Positions 6,969 to 12,359 of a DNA stretch of 24,224 nt are shown here, in pieces. The position numbers were made by a program, and so were the translations under genes. Origin of the DNA: a virus. Numbering within the stretch: the stretch's first letter is position 1; each line of letters opens with the position of its first letter. Under the pieces are notes generated by a model that saw only the letters and a list, made by a program, of their open reading frames with translations, did not search any database and was not told the DNA's origin. The stretch covers positions 1-24,224 of the IMG/VR virus record IMGVR_UViG_3300042691_006102; one strand, 5' to 3'.

Positions 6969-6988
6969 TTTGTAGGTTTTAAGATTAA

Positions 6989-7012
6989 GAGAGGGTATAT
7001 TTCAACCCTCTC
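6989..7012 (-). terminator. hairpin after the SSB-like gene, partial terminator or mRNA stabiliser
   Basis: An 8-bp perfect inverted repeat (GAGAGGGT and ACCCTCTC on the plus strand) encloses an 8-nt loop. It lies between the stop of the SSB-like gene (7022) and the start of the next gene in the leftward operon. On the minus strand it is followed by CTTAATCTTAAAA, a weak U-rich stretch. It could be a leaky intrinsic terminator or a 3' stem that protects a highly expressed SSB-like message. Confidence 0.5.
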
Positions 7013-7021
7013 ATTATTGAT

Positions 7022-7819
7022 TTAGAATGGAAGGTCGTCTTCGTTCTCTGTTGGCTTAACTAAACCGCTTTGTTCCAACATTGCCTTCGCGCTGTTCATT
7101 TGGTCGGCTGCACGATCTAATCGTTGGCTAAACTCAGCAGACGAACTCACTTTGTTTTGAAGCCACTCTGGTAGCATCTTGAAACGCAAGTCGAAGTCTT
7201 CGCTGTCGTAGTCCAAAAGAAACGCTGCGTTTACCTGAGGAGGACAAGTCATTCCTTTTGCAAGTGGCGACGCTCCCTTTAAGTCAGCATAGTTGCGTCC
7301 TGTGTTCGCTGTGCGGTGCATTACGCTCACCATTGCTTCTTTGCCTAACAAAGTACCAATGTCAAATTTAGATGCCTCAGAATCGGACATTGCCTTACCT
7401 AACCACGATTGAACGAAAGCGCGTAACCCACTCTTTTCGTGCATTGATAAAGTGAAGTCGCGTCCAATTGAGAAAGGTTGTTCACCTTTACCAAAGTCGG
7501 CTGTTTCGAGAGGTAGTTCGAATACCAAACGAACCTTGTTCACTAACTTTTCTTCACCTTGATAGGTGTCGACGATTGTGCCGATGTGGATAATTTGGTA
7601 ACATCTTGCGACGTGTGTTCCTGCGGGTACTGTCTGTCCTCCGCTTCCGTTGTTGTTTGATTGGGCAATTATGCTCATTGTGTTGTTATTTATTTGTTGG
7701 TTATTAAATGAATTAATGTATTGTTCGAACTTTATAGCGAGTTCTTGGTCGCTTTGAATATGTCTCAACTGGCTGTCGTGAATATCCGACTGCTCGTTTA
7801 TTCGTTTGAAGTAGCCCAT
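7022..7819 (-). CDS. single-stranded DNA-binding protein-like (DDLPF tail)
   Basis: The 265-residue protein ends in ENEDDLPF, the acidic tip with terminal Phe typical of SSB proteins, which docks replication partners. The body from residue 48 (MSIIAQSNNNGSGG, then PAGTHVARCYQIIHIGT) is strand-rich, as in an OB-fold-type phage SSB; the exact family is uncertain. There are two candidate starts. The ATG at 7819 lies 2 nt after the upstream stop. The internal ATG at 7678 follows an A-rich leader typical of Bacteroidetes initiation and would give 218 residues. I list the longer frame because of the tight spacing. A perfect DnaA box lies inside the gene. Confidence 0.75.
   Translation of the reverse strand: MGYFKRINEQSDIHDSQLRHIQSDQELAIKFEQYINSFNNQQINNNTMSIIAQSNNNGSGGQTVPAGTHVARCYQIIHIGTIVDTYQGEEKLVNKVRLVFELPLETADFGKGEQPFSIGRDFTLSMHEKSGLRAFVQSWLGKAMSDSEASKFDIGTLLGKEAMVSVMHRTANTGRNYADLKGASPLAKGMTCPPQVNAAFLLDYDSEDFDLRFKMLPEWLQNKVSSSAEFSQRLDRAADQMNSAKAMLEQSGLVKPTENEDDLPF
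7585..7593 (-). promoter_or_regulatory. perfect DnaA box (TTATCCACA on the minus strand)
   Basis: The plus strand reads TGTGGATAA, the exact reverse complement of the consensus DnaA box. It is within the SSB-like coding sequence and encodes part of QIIHIG. A single 9-mer can arise by chance in 24 kb, so it matters only because a DnaA domain IV protein is encoded about 1.1 kb away. I saw no cluster of further boxes. Confidence 0.3.
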
Positions 7820-7821
7820 TG

Positions 7822-8112
7822 TTACAAGTGGTCGTCGAAAATGTCAAGGTCGAAGCTAAAAGAAACACCGTCTTTTTCTAACGTAACATAGTCCAATTCA
7901 AAGTCAGGATCGTCGTTCTTGTGGAAGCGACCTCGCAAATTGATAGAGTACATATTGTCTTGTTCGTCAATAAATGTCAGGTGTTGTTCTTCGTTTACTT
8001 CAAACCAACCTGTTTGGTCGTCGTTGTAATTGTTTGCAATGGCTTTGATTCTTTCGTTCAGCGCAGATATATCTTCGTCGCTGAAGCAGTAAGTGATTTT
8101 AGGACAGTACAT
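7822..8112 (-). CDS. small acidic hypothetical protein
   Basis: I do not recognise this 96-residue protein. It is strongly acidic (many D and E), with alternating hydrophobic residues after residue 35 that suggest beta strands, and it ends FSFDLDIFDDHL. There is no membrane segment or catalytic motif. It precedes the SSB-like gene by 2 nt, so the two are likely co-translated. Very acidic small phage proteins can act as DNA mimics, but nothing specific supports that here. Confidence 0.65.
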   Translation of the reverse strand: MYCPKITYCFSDEDISALNERIKAIANNYNDDQTGWFEVNEEQHLTFIDEQDNMYSINLRGRFHKNDDPDFELDYVTLEKDGVSFSFDLDIFDDHL

Positions 8113-8123
8113 ATTATTTGATT

Positions 8124-8262
8124 TTAGTGGTTACAAATGTATTCAATTAAGTTGTCGTTCCAACGCGCTTCTGAAAGTTTTTGATGTTTCTCAATGTTGG
8201 CTGCGACCTCGTTGTGAGTTAGGTTGTATGCTGACGCACTCGAATAAACACAAACAAAGTTA
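8124..8262 (-). other. open frame without its own start, after the 75-residue gene
   Basis: Downstream of the stop at 8260-8262, the minus strand stays open in another frame up to a TAA at 8124. It reads from SNFVCVYSSASAYNL to RWNDNLIEYICNH. The composition looks protein-like, but no ATG, GTG or TTG lies in this frame after the upstream stop. The frame extends further upstream only by overlapping the 75-residue gene. It could be the end of a frameshifted longer gene, a product of ribosomal slippage at the A-rich stop region, or non-coding. Confidence 0.3.
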
Positions 8263-8487
8263 GATTTCTTTTGGTGGCTCTGGTAGTTCTTTGAAAGGCG
8301 TTGTATCAAGGTTGTACAATACTCGTTCAAGTTTATCAATTCGAAACTCACAATACGAATCCCAATCCAATGTTCCATTTCTCTTATCACCCCAATAATT
8401 TTGGGTGATGATAATAGCTTCACGAATTTCTTTGAATTCTTGTTCGAATAATAACGGAGTAACATAAAGGTTTTTTTCATTGTTCAT
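8260..8487 (-). CDS. small hypothetical protein
   Basis: This 75-residue protein has a polar, helix-prone sequence with several aromatic residues (QNYWGDKRNGTLDWDSYCEF) and ends in a proline-rich ELPEPPKEI. I do not recognise it. I prefer this frame over the competing 118-codon minus frame in the same bases because its composition is balanced and hydrophilic and its ATG is spaced 14 nt after the upstream stop. The function is unknown; its position among small early genes suggests a host-takeover or regulatory role at most. Confidence 0.6.
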   Translation of the reverse strand: MNNEKNLYVTPLLFEQEFKEIREAIIITQNYWGDKRNGTLDWDSYCEFRIDKLERVLYNLDTTPFKELPEPPKEI

Positions 8488-8501
8488 TTGATTTTTGGGT
8501 T

Positions 8502-8672
8502 TTAGATTTCTTTTGATAAGATGATTTCTTCGCGTGGTGTTGCTTGTTTGATTCGGTCATAAGCGAAAACTGCTTCGTTGTAGTCGTTGTAAGACATTTG
8601 AAACTCTCCGTTTACTTTGATGACGTAATACATATCTGTCAACGTCGTCTTTTGAATTAGTTCTACTTTCAT
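8502..8672 (-). CDS. small hypothetical protein, 56 residues
   Basis: A 56-residue frame reads MKVELIQKTTLTDMYYVIKV, then NGEFQMSYNDYNEAVFAYDRIK and a tail with REEIILSKEI. The alternating pattern suggests a small beta-hairpin followed by a helix, like short single-domain proteins in which strand residues flank an NGEF turn. Its ATG overlaps the TGA of the preceding gene (ATGA), which strongly supports translation. The function is unknown. Confidence 0.7.
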   Translation of the reverse strand: MKVELIQKTTLTDMYYVIKVNGEFQMSYNDYNEAVFAYDRIKQATPREEIILSKEI

Positions 8673-8782
8673 TTGTTTGTTGTGTTTGGGGTTTGTTCTA
8701 ATTGTCTTGTCGATTCGTCAATCGTTCCTGCGATTAACATTGCTCCGAAAAGAAGCGCAATAAAGAGTAGTGTTTTTTTCAT
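8669..8782 (-). CDS. tiny membrane or secreted peptide, 37 residues
   Basis: The frame reads MKKTLLFIALLFGAMLIAGT and continues with a polar tail ending TPNTTNK. A basic start followed by one hydrophobic segment (about residues 4-19) is either a signal peptide or a single membrane anchor. It is embedded in the leftward operon, with its stop overlapping the next ATG. Such peptides in early phage operons can act on the host envelope or in superinfection exclusion; that is inference. There is no Cys, so it is not a lipoprotein. Confidence 0.65.
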   Translation of the reverse strand: MKKTLLFIALLFGAMLIAGTIDESTRQLEQTPNTTNK

Positions 8783-8794
8783 TTGATTATTTGG

Positions 8795-8974
8795 TTAAGA
8801 GAAAGAAATTATGTTTTCATTGCAAATACATTTTCCATTTGGAAATTTGTTTGACTGTACTTGAATACCGCCTTTGAATTTGTCTACTACAATTCCGCTT
8901 TCAATAGATTTTGAAAATGTACCATTTACTAATTCAATAAAGTAAAATGTTGCGATGTCGTTTGTTGTTTTCAT
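8795..8974 (-). CDS. first gene of the leftward operon, 59-residue hypothetical protein
   Basis: The 59-residue frame begins MKTTNDIATFYFIELVNGTF and continues with alternating hydrophobic residues, SGIVVDKFKGGIQVQ, then CICNENIISFS. It is probably a small beta-rich domain; I recognise no family. The two Cys residues lie close together (CIC). It is the first coding sequence downstream of the promoter-like element at 9001-9034, which supports it as a genuine early gene. Confidence 0.65.
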   Translation of the reverse strand: MKTTNDIATFYFIELVNGTFSKSIESGIVVDKFKGGIQVQSNKFPNGKCICNENIISFS

Positions 8975-8988
8975 TTTGTGTATCTTTG
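8961..8988 (+). promoter_or_regulatory. candidate rightward Bacteroidetes-type promoter
   Basis: TATCTTTG at 8981-8988 matches the TAnnTTTG -7 consensus of Bacteroidetes primary sigma factors. A TTTG lies at 8961-8964, 16 nt upstream, slightly shorter than the usual spacing to the -33 element. It would drive the VRR-NUC, sigma-like and cysteine-rich genes from a start near 8994. It lies just inside the start of the leftward operon and faces the leftward promoter. Confidence 0.4.
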
Positions 8989-9000
8989 TTTTGTTGAGTA

Positions 9001-9034
9001 CAAATATATGCTAAACTTTTGAATACACAACAAA
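9001..9034 (-). promoter_or_regulatory. leftward Bacteroidetes-type promoter of the early operon
   Basis: On the minus strand TATATTTG (9008 to 9001) is a full match to the TAnnTTTG -7 element. A TTG at 9030-9028 sits 19 nt upstream, and a TTTG at 9034-9031 sits 22 nt upstream; both spacings are acceptable for the -33 element. Transcription would start near 8995, about 20 nt before the first leftward ATG at 8974. This is the best promoter match I saw in the window. Confidence 0.6.
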
Positions 9035-9075
9035 AAAATGAAAATAAATTGAAAATAATTTCTAACTAATTGAAA

Positions 9076-9480
9076 ATGAACGTTACCACATACAAAAAAA
9101 CTTATAAAAAAAGTGCTTCAAAGCGTAAAGCAGCACCCGAATCTGAATCGAACCAACAAGAAATAGTAATAAAATACCTTCGTTTAGCATATCCCGACGC
9201 TCTTTATTGTGCTTCAGCAGGTGGAATGCGGACAAGTTACTTACAAGCAATCAAAATGAAGCGTACTGGTTACGTTAAAGGGTTTCCCGATCTATTCATA
9301 TACGAACCACGCGGTGCGTTCTATGGTCTTGCTATTGAAATGAAGAAAGAAAAGGGGGGTGTTGCTTCGCCAGAACAAAAGCGGTGGCAAGAACAATTAC
9401 GAAACAGAGGGTATTGTTCTTATATTTGTAAAGGTAGCGAAGAAGCAATCAAAATTATTGATGAATACTTTAATGAGTGA
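9076..9480 (+). CDS. VRR-NUC domain nuclease
   Basis: The 134-residue protein is a compact VRR-NUC (PD-(D/E)XK superfamily) nuclease. After a lysine-rich N-terminus come QQEIVIKYLRLAYP, the conserved GGMRTSYLQAIKMKRTGYVKGFPDL with Asp72, and LAIEMKKEKG with the catalytic E88 and K90, then SPEQKRWQ. Free-standing phage VRR-NUC proteins are thought to be structure-specific nucleases, for example acting on Holliday junctions or flaps during replication and packaging. I chose the ATG at 9076; a TTG at 9070 would add two codons. Its stop overlaps the GTG start of the sigma-like gene (GTGA). Confidence 0.9.
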   Translation: MNVTTYKKTYKKSASKRKAAPESESNQQEIVIKYLRLAYPDALYCASAGGMRTSYLQAIKMKRTGYVKGFPDLFIYEPRGAFYGLAIEMKKEKGGVASPEQKRWQEQLRNRGYCSYICKGSEEAIKIIDEYFNE

Positions 9481-9977
9481 CACTTGACCAATACATAGAA
9501 GGTAACTATAAAAAGTTCAAAGAACTTGCGAAGAACATTTCGCGAGGTGAAGATTACTACGAGGATCTTCTGCACGATTCTTTGCTTTCTATGTTTGGTT
9601 CAAAGCATATTGAAAACTTAATTGACACAGGCGACTTTGAGTTCTATCTTATTCGCGTAATGTATCTGGCAGTTAACTCACCTACCTCACCATTCTACAA
9701 ACAAACAATCGCGTGGAACAGAAACAGACGCGACTTCAAAGAATATGCTCACGAAGTTGACAAGACGTGGTTAGGCGCAAGAATGACAAACGAGCAGTTA
9801 GATATTCTAATTAGTCGACTGAGCGAGTTTGAACGCTTAATCTTTCAAGAATACATATTCGAAGGTTTTACCTATCGAGAACTGTCAAAACAAACAGGTA
9901 TTCCAATGCCATTCCTTTACAGAACAATAGACAATATCAAACAAAAAATACGAGCAAATGTTATTCGCAAAAAGTAA
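9477..9977 (+). CDS. sigma-70-like (ECF-type) factor
   Basis: The 166-residue protein starts at GTG inside the end of the nuclease gene. Its N-terminal part (YKKFKELAKNISRGEDYYEDLLHDSLLSMF, about residues 11-40) resembles sigma region 2. The C-terminal part (RLSEFERLIFQEYIFEGFTYRELSKQTGIP, then FLYRTIDNIKQKI, about residues 114-158) is a clear region-4 helix-turn-helix. The spacing matches small ECF-type sigma factors, though the middle is divergent. It probably binds host RNA polymerase core and directs it to phage promoters, plausibly those of the late operon. A non-sigma DNA-binding role is possible. Confidence 0.75.
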   Translation: MTLDQYIEGNYKKFKELAKNISRGEDYYEDLLHDSLLSMFGSKHIENLIDTGDFEFYLIRVMYLAVNSPTSPFYKQTIAWNRNRRDFKEYAHEVDKTWLGARMTNEQLDILISRLSEFERLIFQEYIFEGFTYRELSKQTGIPMPFLYRTIDNIKQKIRANVIRKK

Positions 9978-10398
9978 TGAGTACAAAAGACGACTTGAAA
10001 TATGTCGCACCTGTAAATTCTTCGAACCTTCAACGCAAAGCTGCGGTCCGTTAATCGTTGGCGACGAAGTAGAAACCGAAGTCCTATTCCGAAAGAAGTC
10101 AATCAAGTTGTGCGGGTGTGTTATGCCTATAAAAGCAAAGTTAGCCTTCGCGTCTTGTCCTGCGTCTAAATGGGAAGGTGTCTTGTCGTTAGAAGAACAA
10201 ATCGAGTTCAAGCGTTTCCTGCTCGATATGAAAGCGCAAGGACGTTTAGAACAGAAAGATATGCTGAAGTTCTATTCGTTCAAGGATAAGGCTACAGGAG
10301 CGTTTAATGAGCGTTCAACTTGTTCCCCTTGCGTGAAGAAAGACATCAACACGTTTCTTGAATCGATGAAAGATGTCGATGTTGATTTGAACAATTAA
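9958..10398 (+). CDS. cysteine-rich, zinc-binding-type phage protein
   Basis: The 146-residue protein has two Cys clusters. The first is CRTCKFFEPSTQSCG (about residues 16-30), followed by LCGCVMPIKAKLAFASCPASKW (about 51-72). The second is CSPC near residue 122. The pattern CxxCxFF, LCGC and CP.SKW is recurrent in Bacteroidetes phage proteins as I remember them and suggests one or two structural zinc sites. The function is unknown; binding to DNA or RNA polymerase would be reasonable next to a sigma-like gene. It overlaps the end of the sigma-like gene by 20 nt and ends the short rightward operon. Confidence 0.75.
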   Translation: MLFAKSNEYKRRLEICRTCKFFEPSTQSCGPLIVGDEVETEVLFRKKSIKLCGCVMPIKAKLAFASCPASKWEGVLSLEEQIEFKRFLLDMKAQGRLEQKDMLKFYSFKDKATGAFNERSTCSPCVKKDINTFLESMKDVDVDLNN

Positions 10399-10450
10399 GA
10401 ACTTAAAACTTTGCAGGCAACTTTTGACACAACAAACGTATATTTGTAGA

Positions 10451-10520
10451 GCCAAGTAATAAGTACTAACCCTCTTTTGTTTTTGCTTGGCGGCTATAAA
10501 CAATTGGGGGTTATTTTTTT
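10451..10520 (+). ncRNA. candidate pseudoknot followed by a T7 run
   Basis: GCCAAG (10451-10456) is complementary to CTTGGC (10486-10491), and TAACCC (10467-10472) in its loop is complementary to GGGTTA (10508-10513), which is the crossing order of a pseudoknot. Seven Ts follow at once (10514-10520). A competing pairing exists between GGCGG (10489-10493) and CCGCC (10555-10559). This could be a conditional terminator. No known riboswitch consensus is recognised, and six-base helices can occur by chance. Confidence 0.35.
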
Positions 10521-10622
10521 GAACTAAATGAAACAAACTGAATAAGAACAACAACCGCCTTCGTAAGTCAAAGCGAAGTAACCAATGACTACACTTGCAA
10601 TACATCAATGCTTGGAACGAGC

Positions 10623-10650
10623 AACTGCTCTTTTAAGAGCAAAGACAGTT
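10623..10650 (+). other. hairpin before a T-rich tract
   Basis: TGCTCT and AGAGCA form a 6-bp stem with loop TTTA (10626-10641). AACTG (10623-10627) and CAGTT (10646-10650) can extend it as an outer stem with a bulge. T-rich sequence (TGTTTTTCTTGG) follows, so on the plus strand it resembles a weak intrinsic terminator or an RNA processing signal. Confidence 0.35.
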
Positions 10651-10667
10651 TGTTTTTCTTGGGGAGA

Positions 10668-10725
10668 CTTTTTCTTTTCTTTCTTTTTCTTTTACCTTTT
10701 TCTTTTTCTTTCTTTTGTTTTCTTT
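10668..10725 (+). repeat. low-complexity pyrimidine tract
   Basis: In 58 bases there are only two purines, with repeated CTTTTT and TTTTCTTT units. Its opposite strand is a polypurine tract. It separates the structured leader from the first late gene. Such a tract can affect transcription, form triplex DNA or bind proteins. Nothing specific can be assigned. Confidence 0.6.
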
Positions 10726-10807
10726 GCACATTTAGAGACAGTCAATAAGTTTAGTGACACAAAAGCAACAACTGAAGTAAATTAGCACAATAATATATTT
10801 AACTAAT

Positions 10808-11998
10808 ATGAAGACAATAACTGTCAAGATAAACGAAGTAAAGTCCAACCCTAATAACCCTCGTATTATTAAGGACGATAAATTCAAAAAGTTAGTCGCT
10901 TCAATAAAAGAACTTCCGCAAATGTTGCAGCTACGTCCAATAGTCGTGAATGAAGATATGGTTGTGTTGGGTGGTAACATGAGATTGAAAGCGTGCAAAG
11001 AAGCAGGACTAAAAGAAATACCAATTATCAAAGCGTCTGAATTGAATGAAGAACAACAACGTGCTTTTATTATCAAAGACAACGTTGGTTTTGGTGAATG
11101 GGACTGGGACGCGTTAGCCAACGAATGGGACGCAGAACAATTGGACGAGTGGGGTTTGGATGTTCCTAACTTTGAAGGTGTGGAGTTAGACGCTGTTGAA
11201 GACGACTTCGACGCTCCAGAAGGCGGTATTGAAACGGATATTGTGATAGGCGACCTATTCGAGATAGGCGAACACCGTTTGTTGTGTGGAGATAGTACGG
11301 ATAGTGATTTAGTCGCTAAATTAATGGACGGGCAAAAAGCGGACATGGTTTTTACAGATCCTCCGTATAAGATAGAAACTGAAGGAGGTTGTAAAGGAAA
11401 TATAGGACAAGGATTGAAAAAACAAGGAAAAGACATTGAATTTATTTCAAACTTTGAACCAAAAGAATTTCTTCAAGTACTTCCCTTAATTTTTGATAAA
11501 AGTAAATTAAATGCTTATATTTTTTGCAACAAAGAATTACTTCCAGATTATTTAATTTGGGCAAGAGATAGTGGTTATTCATTTAATGTATTAATATGGA
11601 AAAAGCCAAACGCAATTCCAATTGGAGATTCTCACAGACCAGATATTGAATATCTTTTATTGTTTAGAAAATCAGCAATTTGGAACAATGGATTAAAAGA
11701 TGTTAATTATTCAAGATGTTTAGAATACGGAAGGGAAAGCGGATTACATCCTACAATGAAGCCGATTGAATTAATTGCAAATGAAATTCAAATAAGTTCA
11801 AATAAGGGAAGTTTAGTATTTGATTTCTTTCTTGGTTCTGGAAGTACAATGGTTGCAGCGCACCAACTAAACCGCAAGTGTTACGGAATGGAACTTGACC
11901 CGAAGTATTGTCAGGTGATAATAGATAGAATGTTGAAACTCGACCCTTCTTTGAGCGTAAAGCGTAACGGTGAAACGTATGCTAAAACAGAACAATAA
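10808..11998 (+). CDS. ParB-like domain fused to a DPPY-type DNA methyltransferase
   Basis: The 396-residue protein starts with a ParB/Srx-like domain (about residues 1-125) that includes NNPRIIKDDKFKKLV, LRPIVVNEDMVVLGGNMRLKA and an acidic linker. It is followed by an N6-adenine or N4-cytosine methylase with DPPY at residues 184-187, HPTMKP (314-319) and motif I FDFFLGSGSTMVAA (338-351). Motif IV before motif I marks a beta-type methylase. ParB-methylase fusions are frequent in phages and mobile elements and probably modify phage DNA. No restriction nuclease partner is seen. Codon use changes inside the methylase half (about 11375-11850), suggesting domain exchange. Confidence 0.93.
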   Translation: MKTITVKINEVKSNPNNPRIIKDDKFKKLVASIKELPQMLQLRPIVVNEDMVVLGGNMRLKACKEAGLKEIPIIKASELNEEQQRAFIIKDNVGFGEWDWDALANEWDAEQLDEWGLDVPNFEGVELDAVEDDFDAPEGGIETDIVIGDLFEIGEHRLLCGDSTDSDLVAKLMDGQKADMVFTDPPYKIETEGGCKGNIGQGLKKQGKDIEFISNFEPKEFLQVLPLIFDKSKLNAYIFCNKELLPDYLIWARDSGYSFNVLIWKKPNAIPIGDSHRPDIEYLLLFRKSAIWNNGLKDVNYSRCLEYGRESGLHPTMKPIELIANEIQISSNKGSLVFDFFLGSGSTMVAAHQLNRKCYGMELDPKYCQVIIDRMLKLDPSLSVKRNGETYAKTEQ

Positions 11999-12002
11999 CA
12001 GA

Positions 12003-12359
12003 ATGAGCAAAGAACATTTAATACCATTTAAGAAAGGCAAAAGCGGTAACCCCAACGGACGACCAAAGAAATACGTTTCGTTGTTGAAGGAAAGCGGATA
12101 CAAGCTGAGCGAAATAAACGACACGATACAAGCGATGATGGCTATGGATATGGACGAACTGAAAAGCGTTTGGGACAACAAGCACGCGACGATACTTGAA
12201 AAGACAATCGCAAATGCAATGATTACTTCGTTAAAGAAGGGTTCGTTATATTCGCTAGAGACTTTGTTAAGCCGTGCGTTTGGTAATCCAAAACAAATGA
12301 CCGAACTGACAGGCGCAAACAGTGAACCTATTCAAATAATAATAAACGACAAACTATAA
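12003..12359 (+). CDS. TerS-like (DUF5681-type) protein
   Basis: The 118-residue protein begins with KKGKSGNPNGRPKKY, the basic lead motif of DUF5681-like proteins that are often annotated as small terminase subunits or DNA-binding phage proteins. A helical region follows (about residues 35-100). I chose the ATG at 12003, 4 nt after the methylase stop; alternative starts at 11970 (GTG) and 11979 (ATG) lie inside the methylase. A small terminase would recognise phage DNA for packaging, but the large subunit is on the opposite strand more than 8 kb away, so the role is uncertain. Confidence 0.65.
   Translation: MSKEHLIPFKKGKSGNPNGRPKKYVSLLKESGYKLSEINDTIQAMMAMDMDELKSVWDNKHATILEKTIANAMITSLKKGSLYSLETLLSRAFGNPKQMTELTGANSEPIQIIINDKL

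Larger units (their letters stand above)
10399..10807 (+). promoter_or_regulatory. gene-free structured leader before the late operon
   Basis: About 400 bases hold no convincing gene. A full TAnnTTTG -7 element, TATATTTG, is at 10439-10446, but the best -33 candidates are 12 or 25 nt away, so it may need an activator or another sigma factor. After it come complementary segments that could form an H-type pseudoknot (10451-10513) directly before seven Ts, a small CTTCG/CGAAG stem (10559-10578), a hairpin at 10623-10650 and a pyrimidine tract (10668-10725). The arrangement fits a regulated leader controlling entry into the late genes. Confidence 0.5.

Noticed and set aside
6511-6975. A 154-codon plus-strand frame across two minus-strand genes
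   Set aside because: It is antisense to well-coupled overlapping genes and its composition (many S, F, L, C) looks like a shadow.
8263-8480. The upstream part of a 118-codon minus-strand frame
   Set aside because: In this interval the 75-residue frame has better protein composition; only the part after 8262 was kept as an unexplained open frame.
10451-10520. A known riboswitch class (for example preQ1) in the leader
   Set aside because: The crossing helices resemble an H-type pseudoknot, but no conserved ligand-binding core of a known class could be matched by eye.
10585-10785. A 66-codon plus-strand frame through the pyrimidine tract
   Set aside because: Its middle is only F, S, L and Y forced by the T/C tract, and no similar small gene is recognised. 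It remains possible as a membrane peptide but is not supported.
10732-11436. A 234-codon minus-strand frame opposite the ParB-methylase gene
   Set aside because: It lies antisense to a gene with clear motifs and its protein is dominated by S, P, I and N from complementing the sense codons; no family pattern is visible.
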